Counted from the stretch's first letter, positions 9,272 to 19,004 are shown. The stretch is DNA of 64,000 nucleotides from JAWKZG01 sp041396125 (GCA_041396125.1 JAWKZG010000001.1:62001-126000), one strand, 5' to 3'. Notes: generated by a model not told the origin, from the sequence alone. Numbers and translations: made by a program.

Positions 9272-9961
9272 TTAGCGTCGTTGCGTCTGTTTGGGCCGCC
9301 TGGGCCGCACATTGGATCGCATATTGGGCGGCAACTGATGGGGCAGCTGGATCGTCCAATGGCTGTCCATGCATAGCGAAATGCGGATTTGTTCGGTATT
9401 CGGGCAGCGGCTGGGGCGATGTTTTAGATACGACGGGAAAATAATCATATGCCCGGCTTTGGGCACGATTTCAATGGTTTGTGGCTGAAATAAAGTATCT
9501 GCCATCGGACTGGAAAACTGCAGATTACCCTCGCCCTTGCTGCTGGCGGTGCTGACGTAATAACAGCCACTCAGAGTGGCAGGCAGATGCGTATGCCAGG
9601 GCGGCTCCATGTCCCAGGTTTGGCGGGTGGTGATATTGGCCCAGCCGATAGTCAGGGTATTCATCCAGACATAGCCATCCTGACTGCCGCTATCAACCCG
9701 GGCGTGCTGGTACAGGATGTTCTCACAGGCTTCAGCGAAGCCCTTGCCGAGCACCTCGATAAAATACTTTTGTGGATAAAACTGCGGCATGAACAGCGTT
9801 GTCGGGGTCTGGTAGCCGTAACCGTGCTGATGCGGCTGGATTTCGCTGGAGTCAATTTTACCCTGGAACAGCGTGAGGATTTCGTCATGGAAAGGCCGCA
9901 TCTGTGGCAGCGGCACCTGGAAAACCGGGGTAGGGAACAGATTAAACGCTTCGATTTTCAT
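9272..9961 (-). CDS. Putative 2-oxoglutarate/Fe(II)-dependent oxygenase (TIGR02466-like)
   Basis: 229 residues opening with the FNLFPTPVFQVPLP segment typical of a family annotated as putative 2OG-Fe(II) oxygenases. A double-stranded beta-helix is suggested by PPWHTHLPATLSGCYYV (candidate first metal His), NLQFSSP, and IIFPSYLKHRPSRC (candidate second His) with a following Arg-containing strand (IRISLCMDSHW). The C-terminal tail is basic (PRRPKQTQRR). It starts 5 bases after the alcohol dehydrogenase stop, with a poor ribosome site, suggesting coupled translation. Substrate unknown. Confidence 0.7.
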   Translation of the reverse strand: MKIEAFNLFPTPVFQVPLPQMRPFHDEILTLFQGKIDSSEIQPHQHGYGYQTPTTLFMPQFYPQKYFIEVLGKGFAEACENILYQHARVDSGSQDGYVWMNTLTIGWANITTRQTWDMEPPWHTHLPATLSGCYYVSTASSKGEGNLQFSSPMADTLFQPQTIEIVPKAGHMIIFPSYLKHRPSRCPNTEQIRISLCMDSHWTIQLPHQLPPNMRSNVRPRRPKQTQRR

Positions 9962-9966
9962 GGCGC

Positions 9967-11043
9967 TTACTCGCTGCGACTGCAGTCCAGGACAACCCGT
10001 CCCAACACCCGACCGGCGCGCAGATCATCCAGGGTCTGGCTGGCCTCGGTCAGCGGCCGCTGGGCAATAGGGATAGGCTGCAGGCGACCGGTTTTGGCCA
10101 GTTCCAGTAACTCACGGGTTTCCGCCAGCGTGCCGACATAAGAACCAATCAGACTGATCGCCCGCAAGGGAAACAGCGGAATCGGCATACTGAATGCGCC
10201 ACCGAACAGACCCACGATAATGACTTTACCGCCTTTACGTACCGCCCGGTTGGCAAACCCCAGAGAGGCCTCGGAACCGACAAAATCCACCGCTGCCGCG
10301 ACCCCGCCGGTCGCTTTCAGAAGCTGCTTGACGGCGTTTTTATCGGTGGCGTTGTAAGTCGCCGTCGCACCGTTGTCCAGGGCCGCCTGCAGCTTGCTGT
10401 CGTCCACATCAACCGCCACCAGCGGGGTGTCCGGGAACAGCGCGCGGGCGCACTGCAGGCCCATCATGCCGACGCCGCCCAGGCCGACAATAGCGAGTTG
10501 TTCACCCGCTGCGGGCTGACCGATTTTTTTCAGGGCGCTGTAGGCGGTCAGACCGGAGCACATATAGGTCGCTGCCAGTCCGGCGGGAATCCCTTCGCAG
10601 TCCAGCAGATAGCGTGGATGCGGCACCACAACCGTATCGCTGTAACCGCCGTCTATATTCACGCCCAGGGCACGCGGGGTATTGCATAATTGTTCGTCGC
10701 CACGGGCGCAGACCGGGCATTCGCCACAGCCAATCCAGGGGTAAACCACCCGGCGCGCTCCGATGCCGAGTGGATTTTCCGTATTATCCTGCGCCTGCGG
10801 CCCGAGCGCTGTTACCACGCCTTCGATTTCATGACCGAGCGTAAAGGGCAGGGTATGGCTGGCACTGAGGTCAAGTTTCTTCTCGCCGCCCAGGGCAAAA
10901 TAGCCATCCTGCAGATGCACATCGGAATGGCAGACGCCACAGTGCGTAACCTGCAGTACGACTTCGCTGCCTTGAGGCACCGGACTGGGACGCTCCAATG
11001 CGCGTAGGGGTGCGCCGTATGCGCTAATGACCTGACTTTTCAA
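9967..11043 (-). CDS. Zinc-dependent alcohol dehydrogenase (MDR superfamily)
   Basis: 358-residue medium-chain dehydrogenase oxidising alcohols or reducing aldehydes with NAD(P)H. Catalytic zinc site CGVCHSDVH (Cys about residue 35) and GHEIEGVV; structural zinc cysteines in GCGECPVCARGDEQLC; Rossmann fold around VGLGGVGMMGLQCARA. The gene order with the downstream oxygenase-like gene and pgi, with gaps of 5 and 28 bases, suggests one transcript. Substrate is not evident. Confidence 0.9.
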   Translation of the reverse strand: MKSQVISAYGAPLRALERPSPVPQGSEVVLQVTHCGVCHSDVHLQDGYFALGGEKKLDLSASHTLPFTLGHEIEGVVTALGPQAQDNTENPLGIGARRVVYPWIGCGECPVCARGDEQLCNTPRALGVNIDGGYSDTVVVPHPRYLLDCEGIPAGLAATYMCSGLTAYSALKKIGQPAAGEQLAIVGLGGVGMMGLQCARALFPDTPLVAVDVDDSKLQAALDNGATATYNATDKNAVKQLLKATGGVAAAVDFVGSEASLGFANRAVRKGGKVIIVGLFGGAFSMPIPLFPLRAISLIGSYVGTLAETRELLELAKTGRLQPIPIAQRPLTEASQTLDDLRAGRVLGRVVLDCSRSE

Positions 11044-11192
11044 AATAAAACCTTTTTAAACCTGATTGTTGCTGACGGGACTGTGTTAACTGTCCCCTGT
11101 TTGCATAGTGCTGTGATAGCGTATGCTCAAGATGTGAAAGTATACCTGCTTGGGCGTCCTGCTTAAGCGTTCTGCAATTATTCGGGAGAGTC

Positions 11193-12788
11193 TTGATGAG
11201 TGAGGCTTTATGGATAACACTGGCTTTTGGCTTGGGTCTGGGCGTGCGCCAGCTCGGCCTGCCACCGCTGGTGGGGTATCTAATGGCCGGGTTTCTGCTC
11301 AATATTGTATCGCATACGACCAGTCTGACGCTGGAAAACGGGCCGCTGCTGGAGCAGCTGGCACATCTGGGCGTATTGCTGATGCTGTTCACAGTAGGCT
11401 TAAAGCTGCGGCTGAAAAATGTGCTGCGACCGGAAGTCGTCGGTGGCGGGTTATTGCACCTGGGTTTGATCAGTTTGCTGTCAGCACCGCTATTGTTTGG
11501 CCTGGTGGGACAGAATTGGCAGCAGGCTTTGGTGCTGGGCATCGCGCTCGGGTTTTCCAGCACCGTGATGGCGGCCAAAGTGCTGGAGAGCAAACGCGAA
11601 CTGCGGGCGTTTCATGGCCGGGTAGCCATCGGTATTCTGATCATGCAGGATCTGGCCGCCCTGGCGCTGCTCAGTCTGGGGGCCGGCCAGGTGCCGTCGA
11701 TCTTTGCGCTGGCGGTGTTTGCGTTGCCGCTGTTGCGACCGCTGCTCAGCCGGCTGCTGGCGATCAGTGGGCATGACGAACTGCTGGTGCTGCTGGGCCT
11801 GCTGCTGGCGCTGGTGATCGGTGGTGAGGGGTTTCATGCGGTCGGGCTGAGCGCCGAACTGGGTGCCTTGCTGCTGGGCGCGCTGTTGGCGAATCATTCG
11901 CGCGCGAGTGAACTGGGGAAGGCTTTATGGAGCCTGAAAGAGGTCTTTCTGGTCGGATTTTTCCTCAATATTGGTCTGACCGGCCTGCCATCCTGGGAGG
12001 CTTTGGGACTGGCCTTGCTGCTGTTGTTATTGCTGCCGCTGAAAACCGCCTTGTTTTTCCTGGTGCTGGTGCGCTTCAAACTGCGCGCGCGCAGCGCATT
12101 CCTGACCAGTCTCAGTCTGGCCAGCTTCAGTGAGTTCGGCCTGATTGTCGCCGCCCTGATGTTGCCAGACTGGATTATGCCGCTGGCGCTGGCGGTTGCT
12201 CTGTCGTTTGTGCTGGCCGCACCATTCAACCGGTTTGCACATAGCCTGTACGAACGCTGGGAAAATCAACTGAAGCGGTTTGAGCTGGATCAGCGCCACC
12301 CGGACGAACAGCCGGTGTCGCTGGGGATGGCGCATATTCTGATCATGGGTATGGGCCGTGTCGGCACCTCGACCTATGACTTTCTGCGTGATCGCCAGGA
12401 GCGCATTGTCGGGCTGGATGCCGACCCCGCCAAAGTCGAGCTGCATCGGCAGGCCGGGCGGCGCGTGCTATACGCTGACGGTGAAGATGTCGGGTTCTGG
12501 CATGGTCTGAACATGGAACACGTCGAAGCGGTCATCCTGAGCATGAATGATACGGAAGCCAAAACCATGGCAACCCGGCAACTGCGTACACATGGTTATC
12601 GCGGCATTATTGTTGCGCCCTGTCTGTTCGAGGATGAAGCCCAGGCCGTGCTGGACGCGGGGGCGGATCGGGCATTTCTGGCCTGGTCCGAAGTGGGTGT
12701 CGGTCTGGCCGAGCATGTCTGGCAGGCGTTATACGGCGATGAGGTGGAATTACGCCAGCGCGAACAAAAACAGGAGTCTCCCGCCTGA
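11193..12788 (+). CDS. Kef-type cation:proton antiporter with TrkA-N domain
   Basis: 531-residue inner-membrane CPA2-family antiporter. About 12-13 hydrophobic helices fill residues 1-375, including the LPPLVGYLMAGFLL and LGFSSTVMAAKVLE segments. A cytoplasmic TrkA-N (RCK) nucleotide-binding domain follows from about residue 385 (HILIMGMGRVGTSTYDFL, glycine-rich Rossmann turn, then VGLDADPAKVE). It would exchange K+ (or Na+) for H+ under control of bound nucleotide. Divergent from the alcohol dehydrogenase gene. Confidence 0.9.
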   Translation: MMSEALWITLAFGLGLGVRQLGLPPLVGYLMAGFLLNIVSHTTSLTLENGPLLEQLAHLGVLLMLFTVGLKLRLKNVLRPEVVGGGLLHLGLISLLSAPLLFGLVGQNWQQALVLGIALGFSSTVMAAKVLESKRELRAFHGRVAIGILIMQDLAALALLSLGAGQVPSIFALAVFALPLLRPLLSRLLAISGHDELLVLLGLLLALVIGGEGFHAVGLSAELGALLLGALLANHSRASELGKALWSLKEVFLVGFFLNIGLTGLPSWEALGLALLLLLLLPLKTALFFLVLVRFKLRARSAFLTSLSLASFSEFGLIVAALMLPDWIMPLALAVALSFVLAAPFNRFAHSLYERWENQLKRFELDQRHPDEQPVSLGMAHILIMGMGRVGTSTYDFLRDRQERIVGLDADPAKVELHRQAGRRVLYADGEDVGFWHGLNMEHVEAVILSMNDTEAKTMATRQLRTHGYRGIIVAPCLFEDEAQAVLDAGADRAFLAWSEVGVGLAEHVWQALYGDEVELRQREQKQESPA

Positions 12789-12815
12789 TACGATGAGCGC
12801 ATAATCCTTGACAGC

Positions 12816-12844
12816 TGTCATTCCCGCGCAGGCGGGAATCCAGC
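12816..12844. repeat. Dispersed palindromic repeat, third copy
   Basis: A copy of the TTCCCGC GCAG GCGGGAA palindrome, with the flanking GTCA and TCCAGC, lies 28 bases after the antiporter stop. It may act as a weak 3' hairpin, but there is no T-run. The remaining gap to 13068 shows no gene. Confidence 0.85.
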
Positions 12845-13068
12845 CAATACTTAAAGCCCGGCACAAGGTCGCAAACCTGGTCATGTTATGTATAAGCGTG
12901 AAACCTTTGCGCTATTTTTGGGTCAGCTATTATCATGTTTTTATCGTTGCTGTTTCCGTCCTGAATCCTGGTTTAGTGCTGATCCTGTCTTAATCCCGGT
13001 CCTGATTAAGTTCCAACCTTCTTTCTTTTCCGACCCTATTTATCCCACCCAATCCATAAGAGGTTACT

Positions 13069-14790
13069 GTGTTGTCGATCCGATATGCAGGCAGTGTTTT
13101 ATGCATCTGCCTGGCGCTTGTCTGTAGCAGTTTCAGTTTTGCCCAGCCTACTCCCACCCCGCCAGGTACCCCATCGACCGAAGCGGTCCAGCGGCTGGAG
13201 GCTATTCAGGAATCACTGGCGAGCAAGCAAGAGCAGCTGGAGGCCTTGCGCAGTCAGCTGAAAGCGGCCTCCGACAGTCCGGCCAAAGCGGAGCTGGAAC
13301 AACTGGTTGCGCAGCTCGAAGCTGATATTAAGGATCTCAATCGGTCGTTCATCCAGATTGCTCTGGGTGGCATCGATATGAGCGTATTCGAGGGATCCGC
13401 AGCAGAGCAGGCTTTCGACTGGCGCAAGGAACTCACCCAGATTGTGCGTCCGGTGCTGGACGCTTTGAAAGAGCTGACGGAAAAGCCCCGCCGTATCGAC
13501 CGCTTGAAAACCGAGATCGCCGAGACGCAAGACCAGCTGCAGGCCATTCACAAAGCGCGCACGGCGCTGGAGTCGCTGTCTGGCCAACCTCTACCTGATG
13601 CCATACAAGAGAAAGTCAAAGCGCTGGCTGCTGCCTGGGAACAGCGTGAGAAAGACACGCTGCAGGAGCTGGAGGTGAATCGTTTCCAGCTAGCCTCGTT
13701 ACTGGGCGAAAATACCGATTGGCTGCAAACAGCAAAAAATGCCGTTACAGACTTCCTCCGCGGTCGCGGACTGACGCTGCTGCTGGCGCTAAGCGCTGCC
13801 CTGGGTGTCTGGCTGGTGATGCGGGGATTGTTCTGGCTGTATACCAAAAAACTGACCAAACCCAGCGCGCGGCGACAGAGTACCCGTTACCGGCTGATTG
13901 TTTTCAGTTTCCGGGCCTTGACCATGCTGGTCATGACGATGTCGGTACTGATCGTGCTATATATTGCCGGCGATTTGCTGTTACTGGTATTGCTAATCCT
14001 GATTCTGATTGGCATCGGTTTCAGTTTTAAAAGCCTGTTGCCGCGTTATCTGGCGGAAACCCGCTTATTACTCAATATCGGCCCGGTGCGTGAAGGCGAG
14101 CGCCTGCTTTATAACGGTATCCCGTGGCAGGTGAAAACGATCAATATGTACTCGGTGCTGCGTAACCCGGAACTGGAAGGCATTCTGCGCATACCATTGA
14201 CGCAATTAATTGATTTGCACTCGCGCCCTAGCGGCAATGAACCCTGGTTTCCCAGTCGGGTGGATGATTATTTGCTGCTGCCGGATAGCAGTTTCGCTCA
14301 GGTGCTGCGGCAAACGCCGGAAACCGTGGTGCTGAAAACCATGGGTGGTATGCAGGTGCAGTATCCCAGTGCGGATTTTATTCAGCTCAACGTGCGTAAT
14401 CTGTCGCGCGAGGGCTTTGGTGTTGCAGTCAGCTTCGGGATTGATTATCGCCATCAGGCGATCAGCCTGGAACAGGTGCCACAGACGTTTCAGCAGGCGC
14501 TCCTGACGGCGCTGGAACGGGAGCAGTTGGCCGATCATGTGCTGAGTGTGCTGGTGGATTTCAAGGAAGCCGCCGCCTCATCGCTGGATTATCTGATCTT
14601 TATCAGTCTGCGCAGCGAGGCTGCGGCGCAGTATGTTGCTATCCAGCGACTGGTGCAGAAAACCTGTGTAGCGGTTTGCAACCGTGAAGGCTGGGGTATT
14701 CCGTTCGCCCAGCTTACGGTGCATCAGGGGGAGGGGTTCGAGCGACTGGCTATAACAAAAACAGAGTACCCAGCCCCAGAAAGCTCATAA
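13069..14790 (+). CDS. MscS-family mechanosensitive channel with extended periplasmic region
   Basis: 573-residue membrane protein that would open under hypo-osmotic stress. The GTG start is chosen because AAGAGG lies about 6 bases upstream and a signal peptide follows (cleavage after SFA near residue 25). Residues 30-225 are coiled-coil rich (RLEAIQESLASKQEQLEALR). Two or more membrane helices follow (LTLLLALSAALGVWLV, ALTMLVMTMSVLIVLYIAG, LLLVLLILILIGIGFSF), then the soluble MscS beta domain and C-terminal domain. The layout resembles KefA/MscK-like proteins in shortened form. Its 3' end overlaps the convergent mgtE gene by 41 bases. Confidence 0.82.
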   Translation: MLSIRYAGSVLCICLALVCSSFSFAQPTPTPPGTPSTEAVQRLEAIQESLASKQEQLEALRSQLKAASDSPAKAELEQLVAQLEADIKDLNRSFIQIALGGIDMSVFEGSAAEQAFDWRKELTQIVRPVLDALKELTEKPRRIDRLKTEIAETQDQLQAIHKARTALESLSGQPLPDAIQEKVKALAAAWEQREKDTLQELEVNRFQLASLLGENTDWLQTAKNAVTDFLRGRGLTLLLALSAALGVWLVMRGLFWLYTKKLTKPSARRQSTRYRLIVFSFRALTMLVMTMSVLIVLYIAGDLLLLVLLILILIGIGFSFKSLLPRYLAETRLLLNIGPVREGERLLYNGIPWQVKTINMYSVLRNPELEGILRIPLTQLIDLHSRPSGNEPWFPSRVDDYLLLPDSSFAQVLRQTPETVVLKTMGGMQVQYPSADFIQLNVRNLSREGFGVAVSFGIDYRHQAISLEQVPQTFQQALLTALEREQLADHVLSVLVDFKEAAASSLDYLIFISLRSEAAAQYVAIQRLVQKTCVAVCNREGWGIPFAQLTVHQGEGFERLAITKTEYPAPESS

Positions 14791-16102
14791 ACCCGACCAC
14801 ATCGGTTACGGTCGTTAAAATAACGGACCCTGACAGCGCGGGGTCCAGATTGAGCCGGTCCAGCAGCAGCGGGACTGCAATGCCCGCTGCTGCCGCTGCC
14901 AGTAAATTCAGCATCATAGCGGCAGCAATAATAGCGCCAATACGCCAGTCACCAAACCAGATGATGGTAAGCGCGCCGACCACGACAGCCCAGATCAATC
15001 CGTTCAACGCCCCGACCGCCAGCTCCTTGAGCGCCAGCCAGCGTGCATTGGTGGCACTGATCTGCTGCAGTGCCAGACCGCGGATGGCCAGTGTCAGTGT
15101 CTGACTGCCCGCGATGCCGCCCATGCTGGCGACAATGGGCATTAATACCGCCAGCGCCACGACTTGCTGCAGGGTGGCTTCGAACAGACCGATTACATAC
15201 GCAGCCAGAAACGCTGTGCCCAGGTTAATGCCGAGCCAGACTGCACGGCGCCGGGCGCTGGGCAGAACCGGTGCGAACAAGTCATCGTCCTGATCCAGAC
15301 CGGCCATATTGAGCAGGGTCTGATCGGCTTCCTCATGGATGAAATCGACGATCTCATTCACCGTGATGCGGCCCAGTAATTTATTATGGTCGTCCACCAC
15401 CGCCAGCGAGACCAGATCGTGTCGTTCGAACAGGGCTGCGACATCCTCCGCCGGCGTATCGACCTTGACCCGATCCGCTTCGGTATCGGTCAGTTCGCCG
15501 ACACTGATATCGACTTGCGCGGTTAATAAACGGGCCAGTGGCAGCGTGCCGATAAACGCATTGCTTTTGTCCACCACCATCAGACTGTCCGTGTGCGGCG
15601 GGATTTCTTCATGCCGACGCAGATAACGCAAGACCACATCAACCGTCACATTGGGCCGGACGCTGATCAGCTCGCTGTCCATCAGTCGACCGGCAGTGTC
15701 CTCGGGGTAGGACAGGGTTTGTTCCAGCCGGGCCCGGTCAAGGTGATCCAGACTGGCCAGAATGGCCGGTACGGCCTGCTCCGGCATGGAGTCCAGAATA
15801 TAGGCCAGTTCCTCGGCGTCGAGATCCTCGATGGCCTGCATCAGCTCGCGCGTGCTCATCCCCTCGATGACGTTTTCACGCACTTCGTCACGCAGTTCGA
15901 CCAGCACCTCGCCGCGTATTTCCGGCTCCAGGCATTCCCAGACCGGTTCCCGCTCGCTAGGCGGGAGTGACTCCAGCACGTGCGCGATATCGCATGGCTG
16001 CAGATCTTCCAGGGTTTCCGTCAAAGCCTGGTTGTCCTCGGACTCGATACTGTCGACTACGGCTTCCAGCAGATCGGGTTCTTTGTCCTGAAGTTCTTGC
16101 AT
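14750..16102 (-). CDS. mgtE: Magnesium transporter MgtE
   Basis: 450-residue MgtE-family Mg2+ channel. The N-terminal helical domain (about residues 20-125, LQPCDIAHVLESLPPSEREPV), tandem CBS domains (about 130-255, including LMVVDKSNAFIGTLPLARLL and VVDDHNKLLGRITVNEIVDF) and a five-helix membrane domain from about residue 285 are present. The selectivity region MPIVASMGGIAGSQTLTLAIRGLA is conserved. Tail-to-tail with the MscS-type channel, sharing 41 bases, so the two ends code on both strands. Confidence 0.95.
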   Translation of the reverse strand: MQELQDKEPDLLEAVVDSIESEDNQALTETLEDLQPCDIAHVLESLPPSEREPVWECLEPEIRGEVLVELRDEVRENVIEGMSTRELMQAIEDLDAEELAYILDSMPEQAVPAILASLDHLDRARLEQTLSYPEDTAGRLMDSELISVRPNVTVDVVLRYLRRHEEIPPHTDSLMVVDKSNAFIGTLPLARLLTAQVDISVGELTDTEADRVKVDTPAEDVAALFERHDLVSLAVVDDHNKLLGRITVNEIVDFIHEEADQTLLNMAGLDQDDDLFAPVLPSARRRAVWLGINLGTAFLAAYVIGLFEATLQQVVALAVLMPIVASMGGIAGSQTLTLAIRGLALQQISATNARWLALKELAVGALNGLIWAVVVGALTIIWFGDWRIGAIIAAAMMLNLLAAAAAGIAVPLLLDRLNLDPALSGSVILTTVTDVVGFMSFLGLGTLFLL

Positions 16103-16251
16103 ACGTTAATCATTCCAGTGCTGCGCCGAGCCAGCCGGCGGGGGAAGCCGGAACCTGTCATTTGTTGACAGGGCCGGCAAAGGAGAGAATATTGCTATTA
16201 TCCGGGTTTTTCGGTCGAAGCTGAAATGACAAACATTTGCGGGGACGGGCA

Positions 16252-16533
16252 ATGATGCCCTACACCTGCCGCTCAGGTTGCGGTGCCTGCTGTATCGCGC
16301 CGTCGATTAGCTCACCCATACCGGGCATGCTGCAGGGTAAACCCGCTGGCGTGCGCTGCGTGCAATTGGACGAACAGAATCAATGCCGTCTGTTCGGTCG
16401 GCCGGAACGGCCTCAAGTCTGCACATCCTTACAGGCCAGTGCAGACATGTGTGGCACGCAACGGGAAGACGCACTGGCCTATTTACATTGGCTGGAATAT
16501 GCCACGAGGCGTCAAAACAGCCAGCCTATTTGA
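16252..16533 (+). CDS. YkgJ-family cysteine cluster protein
   Basis: 93-residue protein with the CxxxCGxCC cluster (CRSGCGACC near the N-terminus) and further cysteines (RCVQLDEQNQC, VCTSLQ, MCGTQ), the pattern of the YkgJ/UPF0153 family, thought to bind Zn or Fe-S. The ATG at 16252 was preferred over an upstream TTG because GGGGACGGGC precedes it. The 3' end overlaps the convergent hemerythrin by 8 bases. Confidence 0.85.
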   Translation: MMPYTCRSGCGACCIAPSISSPIPGMLQGKPAGVRCVQLDEQNQCRLFGRPERPQVCTSLQASADMCGTQREDALAYLHWLEYATRRQNSQPI

Positions 16534-16933
16534 CCCCGCATTCCTGAAAAAAGCCCGAATAGGCCATGTCTTCTTTCAGGATATGCTTCTGCAGCCAGCT
16601 TTTCAGAAAGTCCAGCAACTCCGGTCCGACGGTGGGATCACCCTGCGCAAACCGCTGCTTGAATTCATCGACCTTTTTATACAGCTTGCCATGCGCAATT
16701 TTATGGCCATCTGTTTCAGGGTAGTGATGCAGCGAGAAGAGCATTTCCTCGTACATAAAATGCGCTGTGGTGTAGCGCACCAGACCGTTCAGAATCATTT
16801 CGATCAACTGCTCCGCATGGCCTCGGCCGAGCGCATCATCCAGCTTGTTGATATAGCCGATCAAGGTGCGATGCTGACGGTCTATCGATGGAATTTTGAC
16901 GGAAAGCTCTTCCGTCCACTCCATAAACGCCAT
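16526..16933 (-). CDS. Bacteriohemerythrin
   Basis: 135-residue O2-binding four-helix protein with a non-heme di-iron site. Iron ligands are visible as His21 (IDRQHRTLI), His58 and Glu62 (TTAHFMYEE), and the later histidines of HYPETDGHKIAHGKLY. The start at 16933 was preferred over an upstream ATG because AGGGGAA sits 8 bases before it and the MEWTEELSVKIPSID opening matches the family. Likely an oxygen carrier or sensor in a microaerobic lifestyle. Confidence 0.92.
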   Translation of the reverse strand: MAFMEWTEELSVKIPSIDRQHRTLIGYINKLDDALGRGHAEQLIEMILNGLVRYTTAHFMYEEMLFSLHHYPETDGHKIAHGKLYKKVDEFKQRFAQGDPTVGPELLDFLKSWLQKHILKEDMAYSGFFQECGVK

Positions 16934-17161
16934 ATTTAATTCCCCTTTGTTTTTATTAAATTGAAAAATCAAATGGTTATAAAAAATTAATAAATTTTGT
17001 TAAAGTGCAAAACACAAACTGTGCCAGTTCTTTTCAGCTGAGAAGAAACCACGATGAAGCACCCCTATGCAGCAGATGTGCGGGCTTGCAGAGGTGAAGT
17101 CACGACGGATTAGCAGAAGATAGCGTGGTTGATGTTATGCAATCGTGCCGGCATACCCAAT

Positions 17162-17184
17162 GCAGCAGAGTTTGACTCTGCTGC
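17162..17184. terminator. Hairpin downstream of the Met/Pro/Gly-rich gene
   Basis: A perfect 10-bp stem (GCAGCAGAGT / ACTCTGCTGC, 3-base loop) lies 56 bases beyond the stop of the minus-strand gene at 17240. It lacks a strong T-run on either strand, so its role as a terminator is tentative. Confidence 0.4.
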
Positions 17185-17239
17185 GATTTATCCCCGTCAG
17201 CGCAGAGCGGCTTGACGCACTCTGCACCGAGATTTCAAA

Positions 17240-17983
17240 TTAATCGTCGCTGTCGTCGTCGTCGAGACGTTCTTCCAGCAGCATCTGCAGTTCATCGAGG
17301 CGTTCCTCAATCAGCTGCAGACGGGAATCAAGCTGCTGACCTTGCGGGCCACCCTGCATACCTGGCCCGTGCGGGGGCATCATATTCACCATGGGCATCG
17401 GGGGCATATACATCGGGGGCATCATGTAGGGATTACACATCATGCCCGGACCACCCATCATAGGCATCGGGGGTATCATGTAGGGATAGGCCATCGCGCC
17501 GGGACCCATATGATGCTTCTGGTGAGGCCCCTGGGCGTGTCTATTGTTGTGCCTGTCGCTGTGTCCATGACCGTGTTTATGGCCGGTTCCATCGCCGGAC
17601 CCGGATCTGTGTCTCATGCCCCGCTGTGGGCCGCCGGCTCCGCCTTTGCCAGCCATAAACTGACGCATATCTTCGCGGTATTTCTGCATCAACTCGCGCC
17701 TTTGCGCCGGATCATCGGTGGCTGCGATGGCCTCCATGCGTTTTTGCATGGCTTCCCAGCGCGCGGGCATCGAGGTGTCGGGTTCAGCGTCTTCCATCAT
17801 CCCGGGTCCACCCCGCCCGCCAGGTCCCATTTTGCCGGGTCCCATACCGGGTCCCATTTGGCCGGGGCTCATTGTGGTGGGGCCTGCGGTAGTGGAGTCG
17901 GCGGGCTGTTCCTGCTGCGCAGAGGCCAGTGGCGCTGACAGGGCGAGCATCAGTGCACTCAGTAAAACGGTTTGTTGCAACAT
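17240..17983 (-). CDS. Secreted Met/Pro/Gly/His-rich low-complexity protein
   Basis: 247 residues from the ATG at 17983, chosen because AGGAG sits 7 bases upstream and a signal peptide (LSALMLALSAPLASA) follows at once. The mature part has MGPGMGPGKMGPGG repeats, a segment resembling LTxxQ-type stress proteins (MQKRMEAIAATDDPAQRREL), a His-rich stretch (HKHGHGHSDRHNNRH) and Met-Pro repeats (MIPPMPMMGGPGMM). It ends in a short coiled coil and an Asp tail (LLEERLDDDDSDD). Dense Met and His near copper genes suggest metal binding, but this is inference. Confidence 0.7.
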   Translation of the reverse strand: MLQQTVLLSALMLALSAPLASAQQEQPADSTTAGPTTMSPGQMGPGMGPGKMGPGGRGGPGMMEDAEPDTSMPARWEAMQKRMEAIAATDDPAQRRELMQKYREDMRQFMAGKGGAGGPQRGMRHRSGSGDGTGHKHGHGHSDRHNNRHAQGPHQKHHMGPGAMAYPYMIPPMPMMGGPGMMCNPYMMPPMYMPPMPMVNMMPPHGPGMQGGPQGQQLDSRLQLIEERLDELQMLLEERLDDDDSDD

Positions 17984-18496
17984 TGAGGTACTCCTGAATA
18001 ATCTAAGCAATGAACGTAAAGCACGTTCGATAACGGAAAATCTACCGCAACAGCGCAGGATTCCGGCAGGAACCACTACTGCAGCTTAGGCAGATCGAGG
18101 AGTTCGCATAGAGGGCTTTAAGATACAGTTGATGCTTTTTGCTAAGTAACGTCCGCTCTATCGTCAGGACAGTTTGCGCTCATTATTCAGTGGTGTTGCA
18201 GAAAGCACCCTACTATTTAGGATGTTTTTATGGTTAACCAGAACGATAGATTGCGCAATAAGTATTATTAGCAATCCATCACACCTGACCATCAGAAATC
18301 GTCGGTATTATCGTGACAGGGTGCCCGATAGCGGTCTGGCAGAACATAATCGGGGGCAGGTGATGTTTTTGTTAAGTGTGTTGTTGTGGACGAATACGGA
18401 ATTTTTCCAGCAACGGCGCATCGAATCTGACTGTGATAATGTAGTGACTGTTACTATAACTATGATAATCAGCCTGGAATAATTCATACCACATTC
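17984..18496. other. Intergenic region upstream of the copper cluster
   Basis: About 510 bases between two divergent genes. I see no conserved open frame, RNA gene or clear operator here. It presumably carries both promoters. Confidence 0.5.
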
Positions 18497-18874
18497 ATGA
18501 GACTGCAACCGCTGTATTGGTTTGTGCTGATACTGAGCCTGGTGTTCAACCAGGCGGCAGGCAGTGTTGTGATGCTGAATTTAACCGGCCAGACTGATTC
18601 GACCAGCCCGGCTTCGGCCGCACCGATACACCATATCCATCATGCCGGACACAGCATAGCGGGCGATATCGCTGGTTCTGCTGCAGATGGCGACACTGTG
18701 GTGTCCTGCTGCCATCCCGCATCCGCGGTAAGCTGTGGCGTCAGTGCGATCGCGATATCTTCAGTGCTGCTGCACATTAACCCGCGCCATGATGCCTGGA
18801 CCCTGGCCGCCGAGGCTGCATTTCGAAGCCGGTGGCTTGATATCGAACCACGACCTCCTCGATTAAACCTCTGA
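18497..18874 (+). CDS. Small secreted His-containing protein of the copper cluster
   Basis: 125 residues with an N-terminal hydrophobic signal (YWFVLILSLVFNQAAG), a His-rich stretch (IHHIHHAGHS), a CCHP motif and a second hydrophobic segment (AVSCGVSAIAISSVLLHI). The size, histidines and CC motif recall small uncharacterised proteins that precede copper-resistance genes, but I do not recognise the family. It lies 130 bases before the cupredoxin gene and on the same strand. Confidence 0.55.
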   Translation: MRLQPLYWFVLILSLVFNQAAGSVVMLNLTGQTDSTSPASAAPIHHIHHAGHSIAGDIAGSAADGDTVVSCCHPASAVSCGVSAIAISSVLLHINPRHDAWTLAAEAAFRSRWLDIEPRPPRLNL

Positions 18875-19004
18875 ATTTCTCCATTGCCCCTGCTTCAAGG
18901 GCTAATCACTTTCTGATTTGACTGCTGTCATGCAGCGCTTTTGGCGTGCGTGCAGCGCAGTACATTCAATTTTTATTATTAGTTATTAAATTCAAAGGTT
19001 TAAA

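Noticed and set aside
11490..11897. Glutamine-rich frame on the minus strand inside the antiporter gene
   Set aside because: Its composition follows from the CTG-rich helices on the opposite strand.
17342..17938. His-rich frame on the plus strand opposite the Met/Pro/Gly-rich protein
   Set aside because: ATG-rich repeats on one strand give CAT (His) codons on the other; the minus frame has the signal peptide and ribosome site.
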